Origin: Formicarius rufipectus
Lineage: Eukaryota > Chordata > Aves > Passeriformes > Formicariidae
NCBI GenBank assembly: GCA_013399695.1
Contig: VXAU01004024.1
Location: 186,001-250,000 of the forward strand
Reading direction: 5' to 3'
Length of the DNA stretch: 64,000 nucleotides
Within the stretch, counting starts at the first letter, position 1. Each line of letters begins with the position of its first letter. The notes under the pieces were generated by a model. It saw only the letters and a program-made list of their open reading frames with translations, was not told the origin of the DNA and did not search any database. The translations under genes and the position numbers were made by a program. This document shows positions 35,506-48,708 of this stretch, piece after piece.

Positions 35506-38500
35506 AGAGTAAAAGTGCAAGTATGCAAATAATTTTTTTCTCCTCTGCATCCTTAGTCTGTGATAGGATTAAAGAATAATATTTGAAGAACATCAACAAT
35601 TCCAGTGCCTAGAGTACTATTTAAAAGAGACATTTCAGATAAATTACATGAACTGCTGAGTACCTAGTAAAGAATGATCTGAAAAATCTCTTAGCTGAAT
35701 CATCATCTTTGACTTTCTTTCTACTTCTGGAGGTCATTGCCTCCTATACTCCCTGCAATGGAGCACATCGGTTTTGGCAGGGACTATTAAGGTAAACTAC
35801 AAAAGAAACCTGGATCCTCCAAATTCATTATCTACAATTCTTCGATTACAGAAACTAGTAATCTGCGGTGGCACAGGATGTGCTCTTTGTCCTGCTACGG
35901 ATGTGAAACAAGGGCTTTATCTCCATGTAAAAAGACACTACCACACACAGCAAACAAAATACATGCAAATTACAGGTAAACTATTATTATTTTATTCATT
36001 CAGTGAGTATACTTGAACCTAACCCAAGTATCCAAATATAATTGAGAGCGAGCTAAATTTTGTTAGCCTTTGCAATTATTTCCATTTGCAATTATTTCCG
36101 TTCCATTTCCATGCCACTTTTTTCAGGCACAGGATCCTTTAAATTTATTTCAGGTAAAAGAAGCAAATTCGTTCCTGTTTTCCAACTAATGCTATCTATT
36201 ACTAATTGTAATCATTCTTTCCAGCACAACAACATTGAAAAGATACAGAAAAAACTAATTCCTAAAGCATTTTTAATGCAACTTCCACTCTAGGCATTAT
36301 AATGACATTAAAACTGTCTGATGTACTGTGCAAATGGGTAGAGATGTGCTAGGCCTACTCTGGCTTCTCAGAGAGAGTGGAAGCAATACAATATTGATGA
36401 GGTGGGACCTGGCAATGAAGAAAATTTCCTTTTTCTGAAGCAGCCAACTGTTACAAACTAATTCGCGGAGCTCTCTCTTCTCTGACAAGTCCCTTCAATG
36501 CAGTTTCCACTGACACAGAAAGTGACAGGCTTAAGAGCTGTGTCTCCAGGACCATCTCTGCTAATGTCCTGGTGGGTTGCTGTGGTGGAAGATAAAACAG
36601 AAACACTGATGCTATTTGAGCATCCAGCCCAAACAGCCACATCCACAATGTTGCATACACAGTCATATTTTTAAATCATTACTGTTTTCCTTTTTTTCCT
36701 TTTTTTTTTTCCCCCTTAAAATAGTGGGAGAGTGTTATGAAAAAAAACTGGGTCCTCATTGTTGGCAAGAGATTCACTCCAGAGTCCCACTAGAAGAAGG
36801 TCTCCTGGGAAGAGAGGGCAGCTGTTGCTCTGGCAGGCAGCAGTGGGGCCCCCAGGGGCAGCTGGGGATGGGCCAGAGACACGTGAATATCTCCTCTGAG
36901 CAGCTTCCACTGCCAAGGCTGCGCTGCCTGAGGAGCAGAAGGCTGTTGACTGCAAGATAAAATTGGAGTAGGAGCTGCTGGTAGGGAGCTTGGGGAAATC
37001 ATGTAGATTCTGTTGCCCTGGCAGGCAGAGAAGGGAGCGAAACACTTGTCTCCTGTGTTTCCAAGACAGAAAGTACCTCACCAGTACTTCTAGGGGACAG
37101 GAAAGAACAGCCTCCTTTTTGCAAGTAAATACACATAAATAATTTATACATAACTCATTTCACTCACATTACATCTATGTGCAGGAAGAAACAATGATAT
37201 TTCATAAAATGTAACACTGAATTTTCTAATCCTGTTGCAAGAGCTTTGGGAATTTGACTCTAAAACCTCACATGCAGAAGCAGTAGTGGTTACAGAGATA
37301 ACTTTTATACACAATATTTATTCAAAATTCACCTCCTTACCTCAGTAAGGGATGATTTTAGTCCTATCTTCAGTTAGACAGTAGAATTAGTGAACTGTAT
37401 CTGAAACAAATTTGCCTCATAACAAAACACAGCTATAATTAAAGAAAAAAAGCCCACCTTCTCCACCTTCCAAAAAAGGGCAAAACAAAACCAAAACAAA
37501 AAAGGCAGCCAACTATAAGAAATCCTAGATACTCAAACATGCATGAAAAGGTTAGTTAATTCTATACAGAAAAATAGTTGTGCTGGATGGATAGTGAAAG
37601 ATGAGTTTAAGGAGGCAGATTCAACATGTGGTTCACTCTGTTTCAGTTTCATTTAGAGTTCTCACTACAGGCCAAAAAACTCAGCTGCATTACACCTGAA
37701 CCAAGCACGGAGAGGACATACAGTGTATATGAAAAAGTGAATGTTTGAACTATTTGTTCTGAAGAAATTAAGATAAACACTTATGAAGATCATGAATTGT
37801 GGGTGAAAACTGGAAAAAAATTTGATATTCAGTGAAACTTAAATGCAGTAAAAAAACCCGTAACTTGGACAATAGTTAAACAAAAGGATTTATTTCCACA
37901 TAATATAGAAAACAAGAATCAAATTAGGATTAGATTTAATTCAAACTAATGCTACCATTCACAGTTCTGTTAGACAGAGTTGCTATATATGCACACGATT
38001 ATGCTTCTGCAATATGCCAGACATTTACTATGCTGGGTAAAGCTGAAATGATTACATTAATATCTTCCGTAGGATATTTTGAATATTTGTATAAAGGAAG
38101 AAGCATTACTCAGAGACAGAATGTTGTCTGGAACATGCTTTCTGACACTCATACACCTTAACACATAACAACTTCCATTTGCTACGTTCAGAAGCAAAAT
38201 ACACCTCAATATTCAGGAAAGATTTCACAAAGACAAGCAGAGAAGCTATACATTAGCTTTACCAAATGCCTAGGATTAACTTGATCAGGCTAAGAGATCT
38301 CAGAAACTTAAGCCTCTTTATGCCTAAGTCTATTTGGGACATCTGCACTGTAATTTCACTCCCTTCATCAAACTTTCAGCATGATTCACTTTGCAAAGAG
38401 TTGTGCCACATTGTTTAGGAAATGAAAGAAAATGTGTGACATTTATGAACAACCCTTAAAGATATTTATACCTGAACAGTCATTCCTAGAAATGCGTATA

Positions 38501-39720
38501 AGAATTGCCATTGATGATCAGCCACCTGCAGCACTAGCAAACCTCTGCATACCACAGAGATGTTGTAATCCACTTGAGTCTAGATCTTGTGGATGCACAA
38601 AAGGAGATAATACACACAGTACTTTCACTGTCCTCAAATCCTGTGTAAGGAGTATTCAGATTGTACTGTTGGGTGATCAGACATTTTGTTAGAACCTACA
38701 CTGGTGTCCTAGTGGATAAGGTACCACCTTCTTCAAAAACGAAAAACAAGTTTAAAACTAGAACAATGTCTTTTCCCTCCCTCAGCTTTCAACCAAAACT
38801 GGTCCTACAGAAGGAAGCATCCTTTCAGCAGCTGAGAAGATGTTACTCCAGTGCAGGTGTCTTTTGTGTGAGGGGAAAAATACTACTCCAAAGTTTCCCA
38901 AGGACACCAGGTAGCATTAAGGTATCAAGCCACCGCAGACATATATACACTCAAAACCTGTGACATGATCGTTCTAGACATAGTCTGTCTTGTCAGTCAA
39001 TTAGGGCTTTTTACTGCATCTCTTTTTTGGAAATTGATATTTCAAACAATATTTTAAATGCCAAAGCACTTGTGAGCACCGCACTCACTGAAAAGTTCTG
39101 TACAAAAGACTTGGAGGAAGAAAAAACATGAAAGAATTTTGATAAGATGCACAGTATTTGTGTACATGCTTCTCAGAATGCCATGAAAGAATGACAGTGA
39201 AACACTGTAAATATTTACATAACAGAGCTTGTCTTGCAGTAAAAAAACAAGAACAAAAAAGTCTACAAAAACTAAAAACAGATATGGATGGGTGAGATCA
39301 ACAGAAATGAGGTGGGCTGACTGAGGGATATTCAAGTATTGCTGGCTGCTAAATGTTTTGCGTGCTATGAGATATTGTGAAACATGCATACACTTCCAAC
39401 TTACACAAAGGTCAGTTTAGCAGAAGGCACTGCATTGTTCATTTCTAATTCCATCTGGTTTTTATACATTGGCTCTGGGTTTAATTTTCACTTGTGAAGT
39501 AAACAGTTGAAATAGCTTTCTGGTTTCTATGTATCATTGAAATATGTTATTAATGTTCTTTTTAATTAGGAGCAAAATCATCAAGATTTTTGTGCTAGTA
39601 ATTTTTAAGTGCTCTTTCTCTAAAACCTTTATTAATTTCTGTGAAAAATTAAAGCATCACTAGGTTCTAGGTGAAGGAAAGGGGGCAGGAGGGGAAGTAA
39701 GAATTTCTATAATAAAGGAC
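35506..39720. other. unique sequence with a local GC rise near 36.8-37.05 kb
   Basis: No gene could be supported. About 36750-37050 is clearly GC-richer and open on both strands (114 residues plus, 121 minus), but neither frame shows a known domain, splice logic or a start context. A minor A/C-rich patch lies at 37482-37504. Confidence 0.4.
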
Positions 39721-39855
39721 CAAGGAAGAAAACAAAAAACAAAAAACAAACAAACAAAAAAAAACCCAACAAAAACAAAACCAAAATAAAAATAAAAACC
39801 CACAAACAAACAAACAAACAAACAAACAAACAAACAAACAAACACCAAACCAAAC
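39721..39855. repeat. A/C-rich tract with (CAAA)n core
   Basis: An ordered CAAA array (about 39800-39845) is preceded by irregular AAACAAAA units. Confidence 0.92.
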
Positions 39856-41249
39856 TTTAAAAGCAACTTTTAGTCTAGCTTCCCTTGGAATTTCTTTTAC
39901 AACTGAGAAAGACCTAATGCTAAGTATATTCTCCCTGCAATACTGACTTAAGCATCTAATTTTTCTTCCCTGTACTCATGGTAGAGACTAAAAGAATACT
40001 CAGATCTTTGATTTGGATTCCAATGCCCTGTCTTTCCTGAAGTTTTCCCTCAACTTCATTTACAAATGTTTTTTTATTTTCTTTTTTTTCCTTATTAACT
40101 GCATGTTGCTTTATTGTGATGAACCCAGATTTCATATCTTATTATTTCTTTTTTTTATACCCAAGAACCATTCAGAAGACAACAATACCTTCCATCTAAG
40201 TCATAAAGAGATGTCAGGTTCTGTATTTTAGCATCCTGACACACTTTCGCTGCTATTCTAACATAACACAGCAAATGACTAAGTGTATAAAGTGAAACAG
40301 TTCCAGTGAGAAGTATTGATCATTTATGGTCTTAACAGCTGTAGCCTGGCTTTTGGCTCCACTAAAACCCTGGATCACTTGGATTTAGTACAACTGTTCA
40401 CAGTACAGCACACTGTGTCTGGCTCTACTTGCAAAATTGTATCCTTCCCATCTTCATGGAAGACACACTGAGCAGAGCAGGAGTGGAAAGACATTGGTGT
40501 TTTGAAAATGAAGTTCTTAGCCTGATTAATACTGAGATAATGTTTTACAACTTTTTAATATTGCAAAAAGTATCATTATTCTGTTTGGTTGGCATTAGTT
40601 GGATTAATACTAATTGTCAAACTGTGAGGATTATTAATAGGTCTTGCTGTATTAAATTCCACTGTAATTCTGACTGAGTTTAATAAGCAGACAGATTTAC
40701 AGAATACAAGTCAATTAAATAGGGTTTTCTTTCATAGATGGAAACAGAAAGAATATAGAAAGAATAATTTGTGGCACAAAATGAGTGGATTTTCCTTTAT
40801 ATTCAATTTAAATACTTTCTTTGGCAATCAGCATCCTTGGTGGTAGTGGTTCATACATAGGGAAAAATATATGGATTAGGGAAAAAGACCAGTAGGAAAG
40901 AAGAGATTTACAGTTTATGCAAGATTTTCACATTCACAATATAACTATTAGATTTTACATTGCTTTCATGGAAGTTGTCTGTCCTTCTCTTGCTATCATC
41001 TCTGCTCCTGACATAGATGTCCATGACAGTAACTCACATTTATAAGTAAGAGGTTTAAGTCCTGGTTCAATAATGATTTATTTTATGCAACTGGGAACAC
41101 TCAGAGAGACTTTGAATAACTGCTCAACCAGCATTAGCTTTGACCAGGAACACTTTTCTGTGAGCTAAATATGATGTAAAGCTTTTGTTCAACATTTGGT
41201 ATCTTACAAATTACCCTCTTTCCTTTTTCTCCTTTCCAGTATAAGAACT
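39856..41249. other. AT-rich unique sequence, nothing recognised
   Basis: No repeat or gene seen. Confidence 0.45.
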
Positions 41250-41290
41250 AAAAAAAAAAACAAAAAACCCCAAAAAAAACCCAACAAAAT
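41250..41290. repeat. A/C-rich tract
   Basis: Poly(A) interrupted by CCC and C. Confidence 0.85.
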
Positions 41291-42736
41291 GAAGGCTTGT
41301 GACTTAGTTAAAAATTATATTTCTCTTGCAGTAGAAAATGAGAATCAATCCTTTGTATTCTGAAATCTAGTTACATGCTGTCTGTTTTTTAACAATTTTT
41401 TTATTTCTACAGAAGTAGATATTCTAGTAGAAAGTCAGTATTCATGTTCATACATTTAAATTGAAATTTGTCTTTTAAACTACATGCTGCATCTGTAAAG
41501 TAGCTCAAAACATAGCCATCTACACCTCTTCCCTGAATACAAATAATCAGTCTAATCACAGGTTGAAATTAAGAAATTAAGCCATGAAGGTAATAAAACC
41601 TAAGTCCTTCTGCTTAGGTTTTTGCTCGGGAAGCCATTTTGCTTTAATTTCAAGTCAAAGTATCACCAGAAAGACTGACTAAAACTTTGAATAAAATGCA
41701 AATTCAATGGTGCTGAAAACCCTGTGCTGCTTAAAATTATTATTAAAAAGCATGTATTAAAATATCAGTACTTCATGGATGTGTATCACATGAAAAGCAA
41801 AACATTTAGCTGAGTCCTGGAATAAAAATTATACAAACATAGAATCACCTTTATATTTGCAAAAAATTTGCCTCAAATTCTTCACTTTGCAATATTATTG
41901 TCAAAGATTTAATGAGTTATCATAGGTAAGCTGTATTTATCATAATATGTCATAATATGCTATCTGTTAACAAGAACAGTATATTTTTATCTATTTAATT
42001 CATTTCCAAATTGAATTTAGTTCTCATGAAGCTTCATTTTGTGTCATGAAACTAGCAAGCAAGACTTCCTTTATGAATTACGTTCAGATAGCCTTAGATG
42101 GGATCTCCCTAGAAGTAGTCACAGTTCAATTCTAAAGCTTGTGTTAAAAAGAAGGCTGCTTTGCAAAACATGCAGAGTATGTCTTACTCTGCAACAGTGT
42201 ATTTGCAACTGTGATAAAATCCCCACATATATAAGAATTATGTTAAACAGCAGTAAACAATAGTAGTAGAAATGAACCTAGGTGACCCAGACTTTGCCAG
42301 TTTGAGACAATAGTACTGTATTTTATTATTTAACAAGAGTAATGACAACAGAGAGAAAAGCCTAGAAGCAGGAAAGTAAAGAGTTTGCTTTATCTTGTTT
42401 CTTGTATCCGATGAAGCCCACAGCATTACAGGCTTTTGCAGAGATTCCTTGTGATTTTAACTCACTGATAATGTTTTCTGGGGACAATGCTGAGATTCTG
42501 AGGGTTTTCCTGCTTGTTATATTTGAAGATACGTTGGAATCATAGCTACTTGCTATTTTTTAATTTGATATTGGTAAGTTATGATATTTTTATGTTCCTT
42601 TGTTCCTATGTAGTATACATACATGTAGGATAACTACTTTACCTCTGATTTGTTATAAGCATGTATGAGATCTGAGCAACTGATGAGGTATAAAGAAGTA
42701 TTGGCAAACTTCAGCAGGAGACAAGATGTGGTTTTG
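41291..42736. other. AT-rich unique sequence, nothing recognised
   Basis: Only short frames without motifs. Confidence 0.45.
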
Positions 42737-42748
42737 GTTAAGAACTAC

Positions 42749-43150
42749 CATCATCCATCATGGCTGGACTTCGCGAATGAAGATCTGGGAGGGTTTTACC
42801 CACGCTGGCTGCAAGCGCGCTGATGGCTGATATCCCTCAAACCTGCATAGCGGATTTTTTAGGTGAGGCACAGCGTGCTCAGAACTGGCCCCACCCTTTA
42901 CTCCTGAGGTTCATCTGCCAGGGCCTAGCAACCTTGGACGGTGACAGCGAGGTCCTCAGGATGTAGGTTTGGTTAGAGTATCCTTCTCTTAGATGGATGG
43001 CCTTACAGGGCTAAGTGAGCTCCATCTGCCCGGGTTTGGAGTTAGAGTTGTCTTCCTCCTAGGATGGTTGCTGAGTGGCTGACGAGCCCATCCTGCCCGA
43101 GGACACACTTTGTCTGACCCTTCAGTTGAGACCTGACCAACATGGAAGAA
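42749..43150 (-). mobile_element. 402-bp retroposon sharing its 3' end with the SINE family
   Basis: A perfect 12-bp target-site duplication GTTAAGAACTAC lies at 42737-42748 and 43151-43162, so both ends are natural. On the minus strand, the first 190 bp or so have no tRNA head. From an ATCCTGAGGACCTCGCTGTC-like junction onward it matches the SINE body, including the CACCTAAAAAATCC word and the terminal CTTC...CGAAG hairpin. Between these it carries about 56 bp (about 42788-42843) absent from all four SINEs. The tail is an ATGATGG-type repeat rather than AAC. I infer a short, non-autonomous derivative of the LINE that mobilises the SINE, possibly an RTE-clade element with its coding part deleted. 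No coding frame was seen. Confidence 0.85.
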
Positions 43151-43162
43151 GTTAAGAACTAC

Positions 43163-44230
43163 AGACTACTGGCTTTTTGTAAATTCAGAACGACACTGAT
43201 GACCTTCTAAGGCAATATAAGTTCTACAAATATGGATATTTTGCACAGTTTTCCTTAGTTGAGAACTAAAAAACCTTTTTTAGCCTACATTTGATCTCAA
43301 AGAAATGATTACTGAAAATGAAGCCATTAACTACCTACTGAATGAACAAACATAATCATAATTCAGGTACACTTCTTGAAGTTTTGTTCACTAAAGTTGT
43401 ATTTTAAATCTTGTTCTACATATTCTGCACACACAAAACAATTGATCATGAAATCTTGATTTCTATTTATTTGATAAGCTGCTATTCAAATATGCAATAT
43501 GCTTTGCTTTAACCAGGTAGCACAATGGCACTCAGGGATAACACCTCTATACTCCGCTGCATTTATTTCTCAAAGTAATTCCTACAAATTCATAGTGACT
43601 TGAAGATATTAAATATAACATGAACAATTTTGCCACCTCAGAAAAGACACACAATAATACTTCTATTTTTCAGTAGGTGAAACACACGACTACTTTGTAT
43701 ACTTCCAGGTTATGTCCTCTGTGAGGCATGAGTCTCTCTTCTGTCATCTAGCCATTCTGTAACTTGCTCATGTACTTACAAGAGTAATTACTTTTGAAAG
43801 ATGACAATAGAAAAGACCTTTCACTTTCTTATCAAAAAGTAGTATTCACATCATGTCTAATTCCTGTAAAAATCAACATTAAAGGAAGTTTGACAAGATT
43901 CAAAGAAAAGAGCTTTCACTAGGCAAGACTGGAGGAGCAGAGACTAAACAATTTCAAATGCCAGACTGTTCTGAGAACATTTTTTTCTGCAGGCTCCACA
44001 TACACCATAGGTACAACAAAAGTTGGTTGCCCATTAAAAATCTGTATTATGAGAAGAAGTCAGTCAAATAGGTTGGCAAGAATCCTTAAATTATTGCTAT
44101 TCCATGGATGAGGACATCTCTTCGTAGGTAACAGGACAAATTGACTTCAAGGTCATCAAGATTGTGAACTCAAAAGGAAGCTGTTACTCTGAGGATTTGA
44201 AATATAGAAAGAGAGCACAACTGGAGAAAT
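43163..44230. other. AT-rich unique sequence, nothing recognised
   Basis: No repeat or gene seen. Confidence 0.45.
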
Positions 44231-44305
44231 AATATACTAATATAAAATATATTAATATAAAATATACAAAATATTTTAATGAATTAATAAATACTTTAAT
44301 AACAT
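44231..44305. repeat. Very AT-rich patch
   Basis: Imperfect duplication of an ATATTAATATAAAATATA-like word. Confidence 0.6.
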
Positions 44306-47300
44306 GTAGTAGCACAGTAAGAGTAGCAACTGTTAAAGCTGGAGCAGCACTAATACCACGAGTATTAAAATACAGTTTAAGCATTGTATTATATTAAAAT
44401 AATGTATAATATTCTTATTTTGAGGCAAACTCTTGCAATGGTACTTTAAAGTGAATCAGTTCTGAACCAGTTCCAAGTTTCACAGTAATTATGCACAGCT
44501 TCCCTCGAGAACCAGAAGTTACAGCTCTTTTAAAAAGTTGGGAAAGCAGCAGGGTTTCAGCTGTGCTCCTCCGGGATATGGATTATACAAACACCCAATT
44601 CCTGCACTTATGTCTCTGGTTCTTTCTTAGTGTTTTTACTGCAATAATTTTAGACTCATTCATATAGTTTGTTTGTACAATACCCATCACAACATCCTGC
44701 TGAGTTGTATTTTTATGCATTTGTATAATGTCAGTGTTCAAAAAAAAAAAAGCCCCTGCATCTGAATGCCTGCCTACTCCAGCCTTCAAAAGTTAGGGAA
44801 GTCAAGTAGTCAGGTTTCTGGCACTCCAAAGTGTGCACTGCAAGAGTGCCGTTAGTCATTCTCCCTCTTCCCCAGGACTTCTAGTGTTTTGAGACAGAGA
44901 TCTTTCCCCTCACTCCTCAAGGGCAGAACTGGAATAAGGAAGGCTCCAAACTCTCCTTTCTAGGAGTACAGGATGTGGCAGGGGGTGTTGTGTGGGNATA
45001 AAGGTTTACAGAATTTCATTTTTCTAACATCTGACAGAAAACTGCATGCTAAATACTTCCTTCCAACTCAGGTAGCTCACTCATGGACGCATGGGAAGAA
45101 TCTATTTCCTTGTCTGTAATTTCCAACACTGGGCTACAGTGAAATTTCTCCACTCCTCTGAGTACAAAAAACCCCTGCATTGATCATCCTCAGGTTTGTT
45201 AGATGCCTAAGGTCCTTAAGCCATGCTTTTTCAAAAAGGGCAAAGGAAGATAAAACGCTATGCATTGTCGCAACAGAGCACAGAAATATCTGTATTTGTA
45301 AATGTAAATTTGTAAATCGCTTATGCACATTCATTGGGGTTTTAGTGAAGGATCTTTTGGGGGTTTTTAACTCAAAATAATAGAAGGAAGGGAATAATTG
45401 CAAAGGGAATAATTTCAAACTCCTGCCTGACTGGAAAGAAAAATCACTGCAAGCCATACGGAAATAAAGCCATCATTGATATATCTGTCTTTCTACTTCT
45501 CTCCCTTTGAAATAATCATTTGTGTCCATGACCTTTTAAGACAGTGATGTTGTAACATCTTAACATCTGCCATATGCTTACTTGTCCATACAAGTACCGC
45601 TGTTGATCCTCCTCCCGGTCGCAATTTAAGATGATTTAAAGAGAGAGAGAGGAACATCTGATTTTAATTGCTTATCCAGACTTAGGCTTGGTAATAACAC
45701 TTTCACTACTAATAAAACATATAGAGGACGAATTCCATTTACATATATTGCATATAGCTAAACTGCACATTACCTCTGTGTATACATGTGTGCCTACTTT
45801 TTGTACTCAAAATGAATAAAAACAGTTTAAGGAGGAAAAGTTCTCTGGTTGAAAGTTGATTAAATGTATTTGTTATGAATTTCCATTGTTTACAAAAATC
45901 AACACCAAATGTTTTTGACTTGATAGTTGCGTAAAACGTATGTGAGGCAGTAAACAATCTATTAGGGTTTCTGTTTTCAAAAGCATTTAAAAGTCAGGTC
46001 AAAACTTAAACAGGGACTGATGAGTTGTACGGACACAATAAACAAATAAGGGAAGTGGTAGCAATGTGTTCTCTGATTCCCATCGACATCATTTTCTACT
46101 TCTGCTCAGGGGAAAAGTTAAAGAGTGCAAAAGCCCCAAATCAAAACACATTCTTAAAATATGGAAATATTCAGGCAAGTATAATGAAATAGTTTTAGAC
46201 AATTACATATACAGTCATTGGAATATAACTCATTTAGACAATCAGACATGTAAAGAATGCACATGATTGAAAATTACTGCATGCTGCTGATAGTAATCTA
46301 AGACACATTGTGCACAACCGGAAGAATTTGAAGACTCCAGAAATGCAGTAACTCCTAGACTATTTCAGTGGTATTATGAATATGGAGTAAGGAGGGAGCT
46401 GAAAGAAAGAATGTATTGGGATTGTTTGCCACTAAAAGGAAATGACAATACACAGGGTACCAAAAATACTAACAATTCAGACTGAATTTGCCTCCTTGGT
46501 GAGAAGCATGTATTTTCACTGATGCCTGCAGAAACAGGAAACAATCCCTAAAGTGTAAAGGATCATACAAAGGAAGGAAGTAGCTAGTATCAAGCATTTA
46601 CTGTATTGAATAAATATGGTTTCAAAAGCAGAATGTCATTAAAAGACATCCATTAGAACTATGCTTACCATATTTCTTTAATCTAGCCAATATCCAAAAA
46701 GAGCAATCACTCTTTCCTCTTGTCCCATGCAGCTGACTTCACTGCTTTCTCTTGTGCTGGTAAAAGTGGAAATCTTTCTAAAGTGGATCTGATGTTACCC
46801 AGCTCAGGGCGTGGCCTTGTGAATGCTGATAACCAGAAAAACATCTGATAGGGAAAAGCAGATGGCATTGAAGAAGCAGCAAAGTTCCTGCATTTTCAAT
46901 GGCCACTAGCTTTGCAAGATTAAAATACTAAGCTTAAAGGCAAGTGTATAAACAAAGGATAGAAAAGTTGAATGAGCTATATTACATATTTTTTAAAACA
47001 TGAATCACTGGGCTTTGAATTAAATCCTGTAATTTTCCAAAATATACTCTTCTTATCTCCCCTTTTACTCTTGCAGAAGGCATTCCATTGATCTGCAGTG
47101 GAGAAATGTAAACAAAATGCTTTGTCCTTTCTAGAGACTAAAACAGCTGGCTCAGTACTATAAAAGAAAGTGTCACGTAAATCTGGAAGACATTCTGAGA
47201 CACCAGTTTCAAAATGTAAGAACAAGTAGAGCTAGCTGCTAACTTAAAAAAAAAAAACATAAGAAAAAAAATTTAACAATCCCTAATTTAAAAACTGCTT

Positions 47301-48708
47301 CCCCATAGAGGCTGAAAAATACAGTTGTCTGATAGGAAATAATAGACTAAAACTGTTTCAGGTGATGTTGGATGTCTTGTTTCTCTGCTCTTTGTTCAAG
47401 ATGAAAGTGGGCACTGATTTTGAGTCTCAAAAAAAAAACAAAAAAGAAGCAGCCTATGTCATGTACAAGGCTTGTGTGCTACACTCCCAAACACCTGTGG
47501 CGTGATCTCTCTGTTCTACATTGAACTGGGCCCTAAAGTACTGACTTACTATCATATACTAATTCTTAACTTCTATTTAATAAATGAGAATTTAATTCAG
47601 TTTTTGGAAATTGTAAAGATCCCCTAAAAGGGAAAGTTCTTGAAATATAAATCATCTCACATGGAAAAAACCGCATTAAAAATATTTAAGATGTTATGGT
47701 GTTTTTTTCTGATTGATGGTTAAACTACTCAATAATTTATATTAAAAAAATCTTATCTTTTTAAATAAAAAGAAAATTTATCCTAGTAATTCAGCATCGT
47801 TTAATTATAATGAAAAAAAAAATCCATTAAACACCAGGCGAAGACCACATGGATAATCTGCAGGAGTTTACCAGCACATACTGGAACACACAATCAGGAA
47901 AGCTAATGTAAAAATTTAACATTGCCTAAAGGGTCCTTTGAACTGAGGTTTCTCAGGAATCATCAAGGGACATGGGGGAAATCTCAGGTGTGTTCTGGAG
48001 TAAAACACTTCAGGAAATATCAATGTTTCTGGCAGGATAAGGAAACTATTTCCTGTTCAGGCCTACTGAGGACTACAACAATAAAAAGATTTAGGTCAGA
48101 AAAACATCAAGAGAAAACAAAAAGTGCCACAAAATATGAACAGAACACACACTCCATGTGCAAAAGAAGCAACCAAACACTTTATACTCAACTACAGCAG
48201 CTCATCATATCCAACATAGGTCCATATGACAACCTAATGCCAGTTTAGTATTATGAGAGACTGGCTCAAACAATCAGCATGGTGCTCTGCTAGCCATGCT
48301 CAAACGAACCATGAGAGTGCTCACCCACCACTGGTGGCTGCAGGTTGGGTGTTGAGCTAGGCAAGGGAAGAGGCAATAAGAAGCAGGTCCTGGGAGGTGG
48401 GACAGTGCTTTATATCATGCCAATGTCCTTACACAAGGGAGTCAGATGTGACAACTCACCTCCAGAGAAGTACCAAGGTATTTGCACATAGCCTGAATGT
48501 ACTCATCCCTGCTGATGGGCCACAATTAAATCAACTACACTGATGTAAGAAGTAGCTGTAACTTCTTAAACCATCAAAGACTTCTGAAATGTCCTGTGAC
48601 ACTATTACTTTATTCAGTGTAAAACTCCACGCCAGGGGAGGTAGCTGGATGTTCCCACCAACACTGAGAACAGTATTAATCCAGTGGACTTTGTGTTTAA
48701 TGGTCTTC
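44306..48708. other. unique sequence, nothing recognised
   Basis: One ambiguous base (N) lies at 44997. A 108-residue plus frame at 47922-48248 and a 107-residue minus frame at 45134-45457 show no family resemblance. The last 450 bp is more GC-rich and could be an old repeat, but I cannot name it. Confidence 0.4.

Noticed and set aside
36616..37081. Overlapping 114- and 121-residue frames in a GC-richer patch
   Set aside because: No recognisable domain on either strand; open frames are expected in a short GC-rich patch. It remains only a weak candidate.
44997..44997. Single N as a gap or breakpoint
   Set aside because: One ambiguous base; sequence on both sides is continuous in character.
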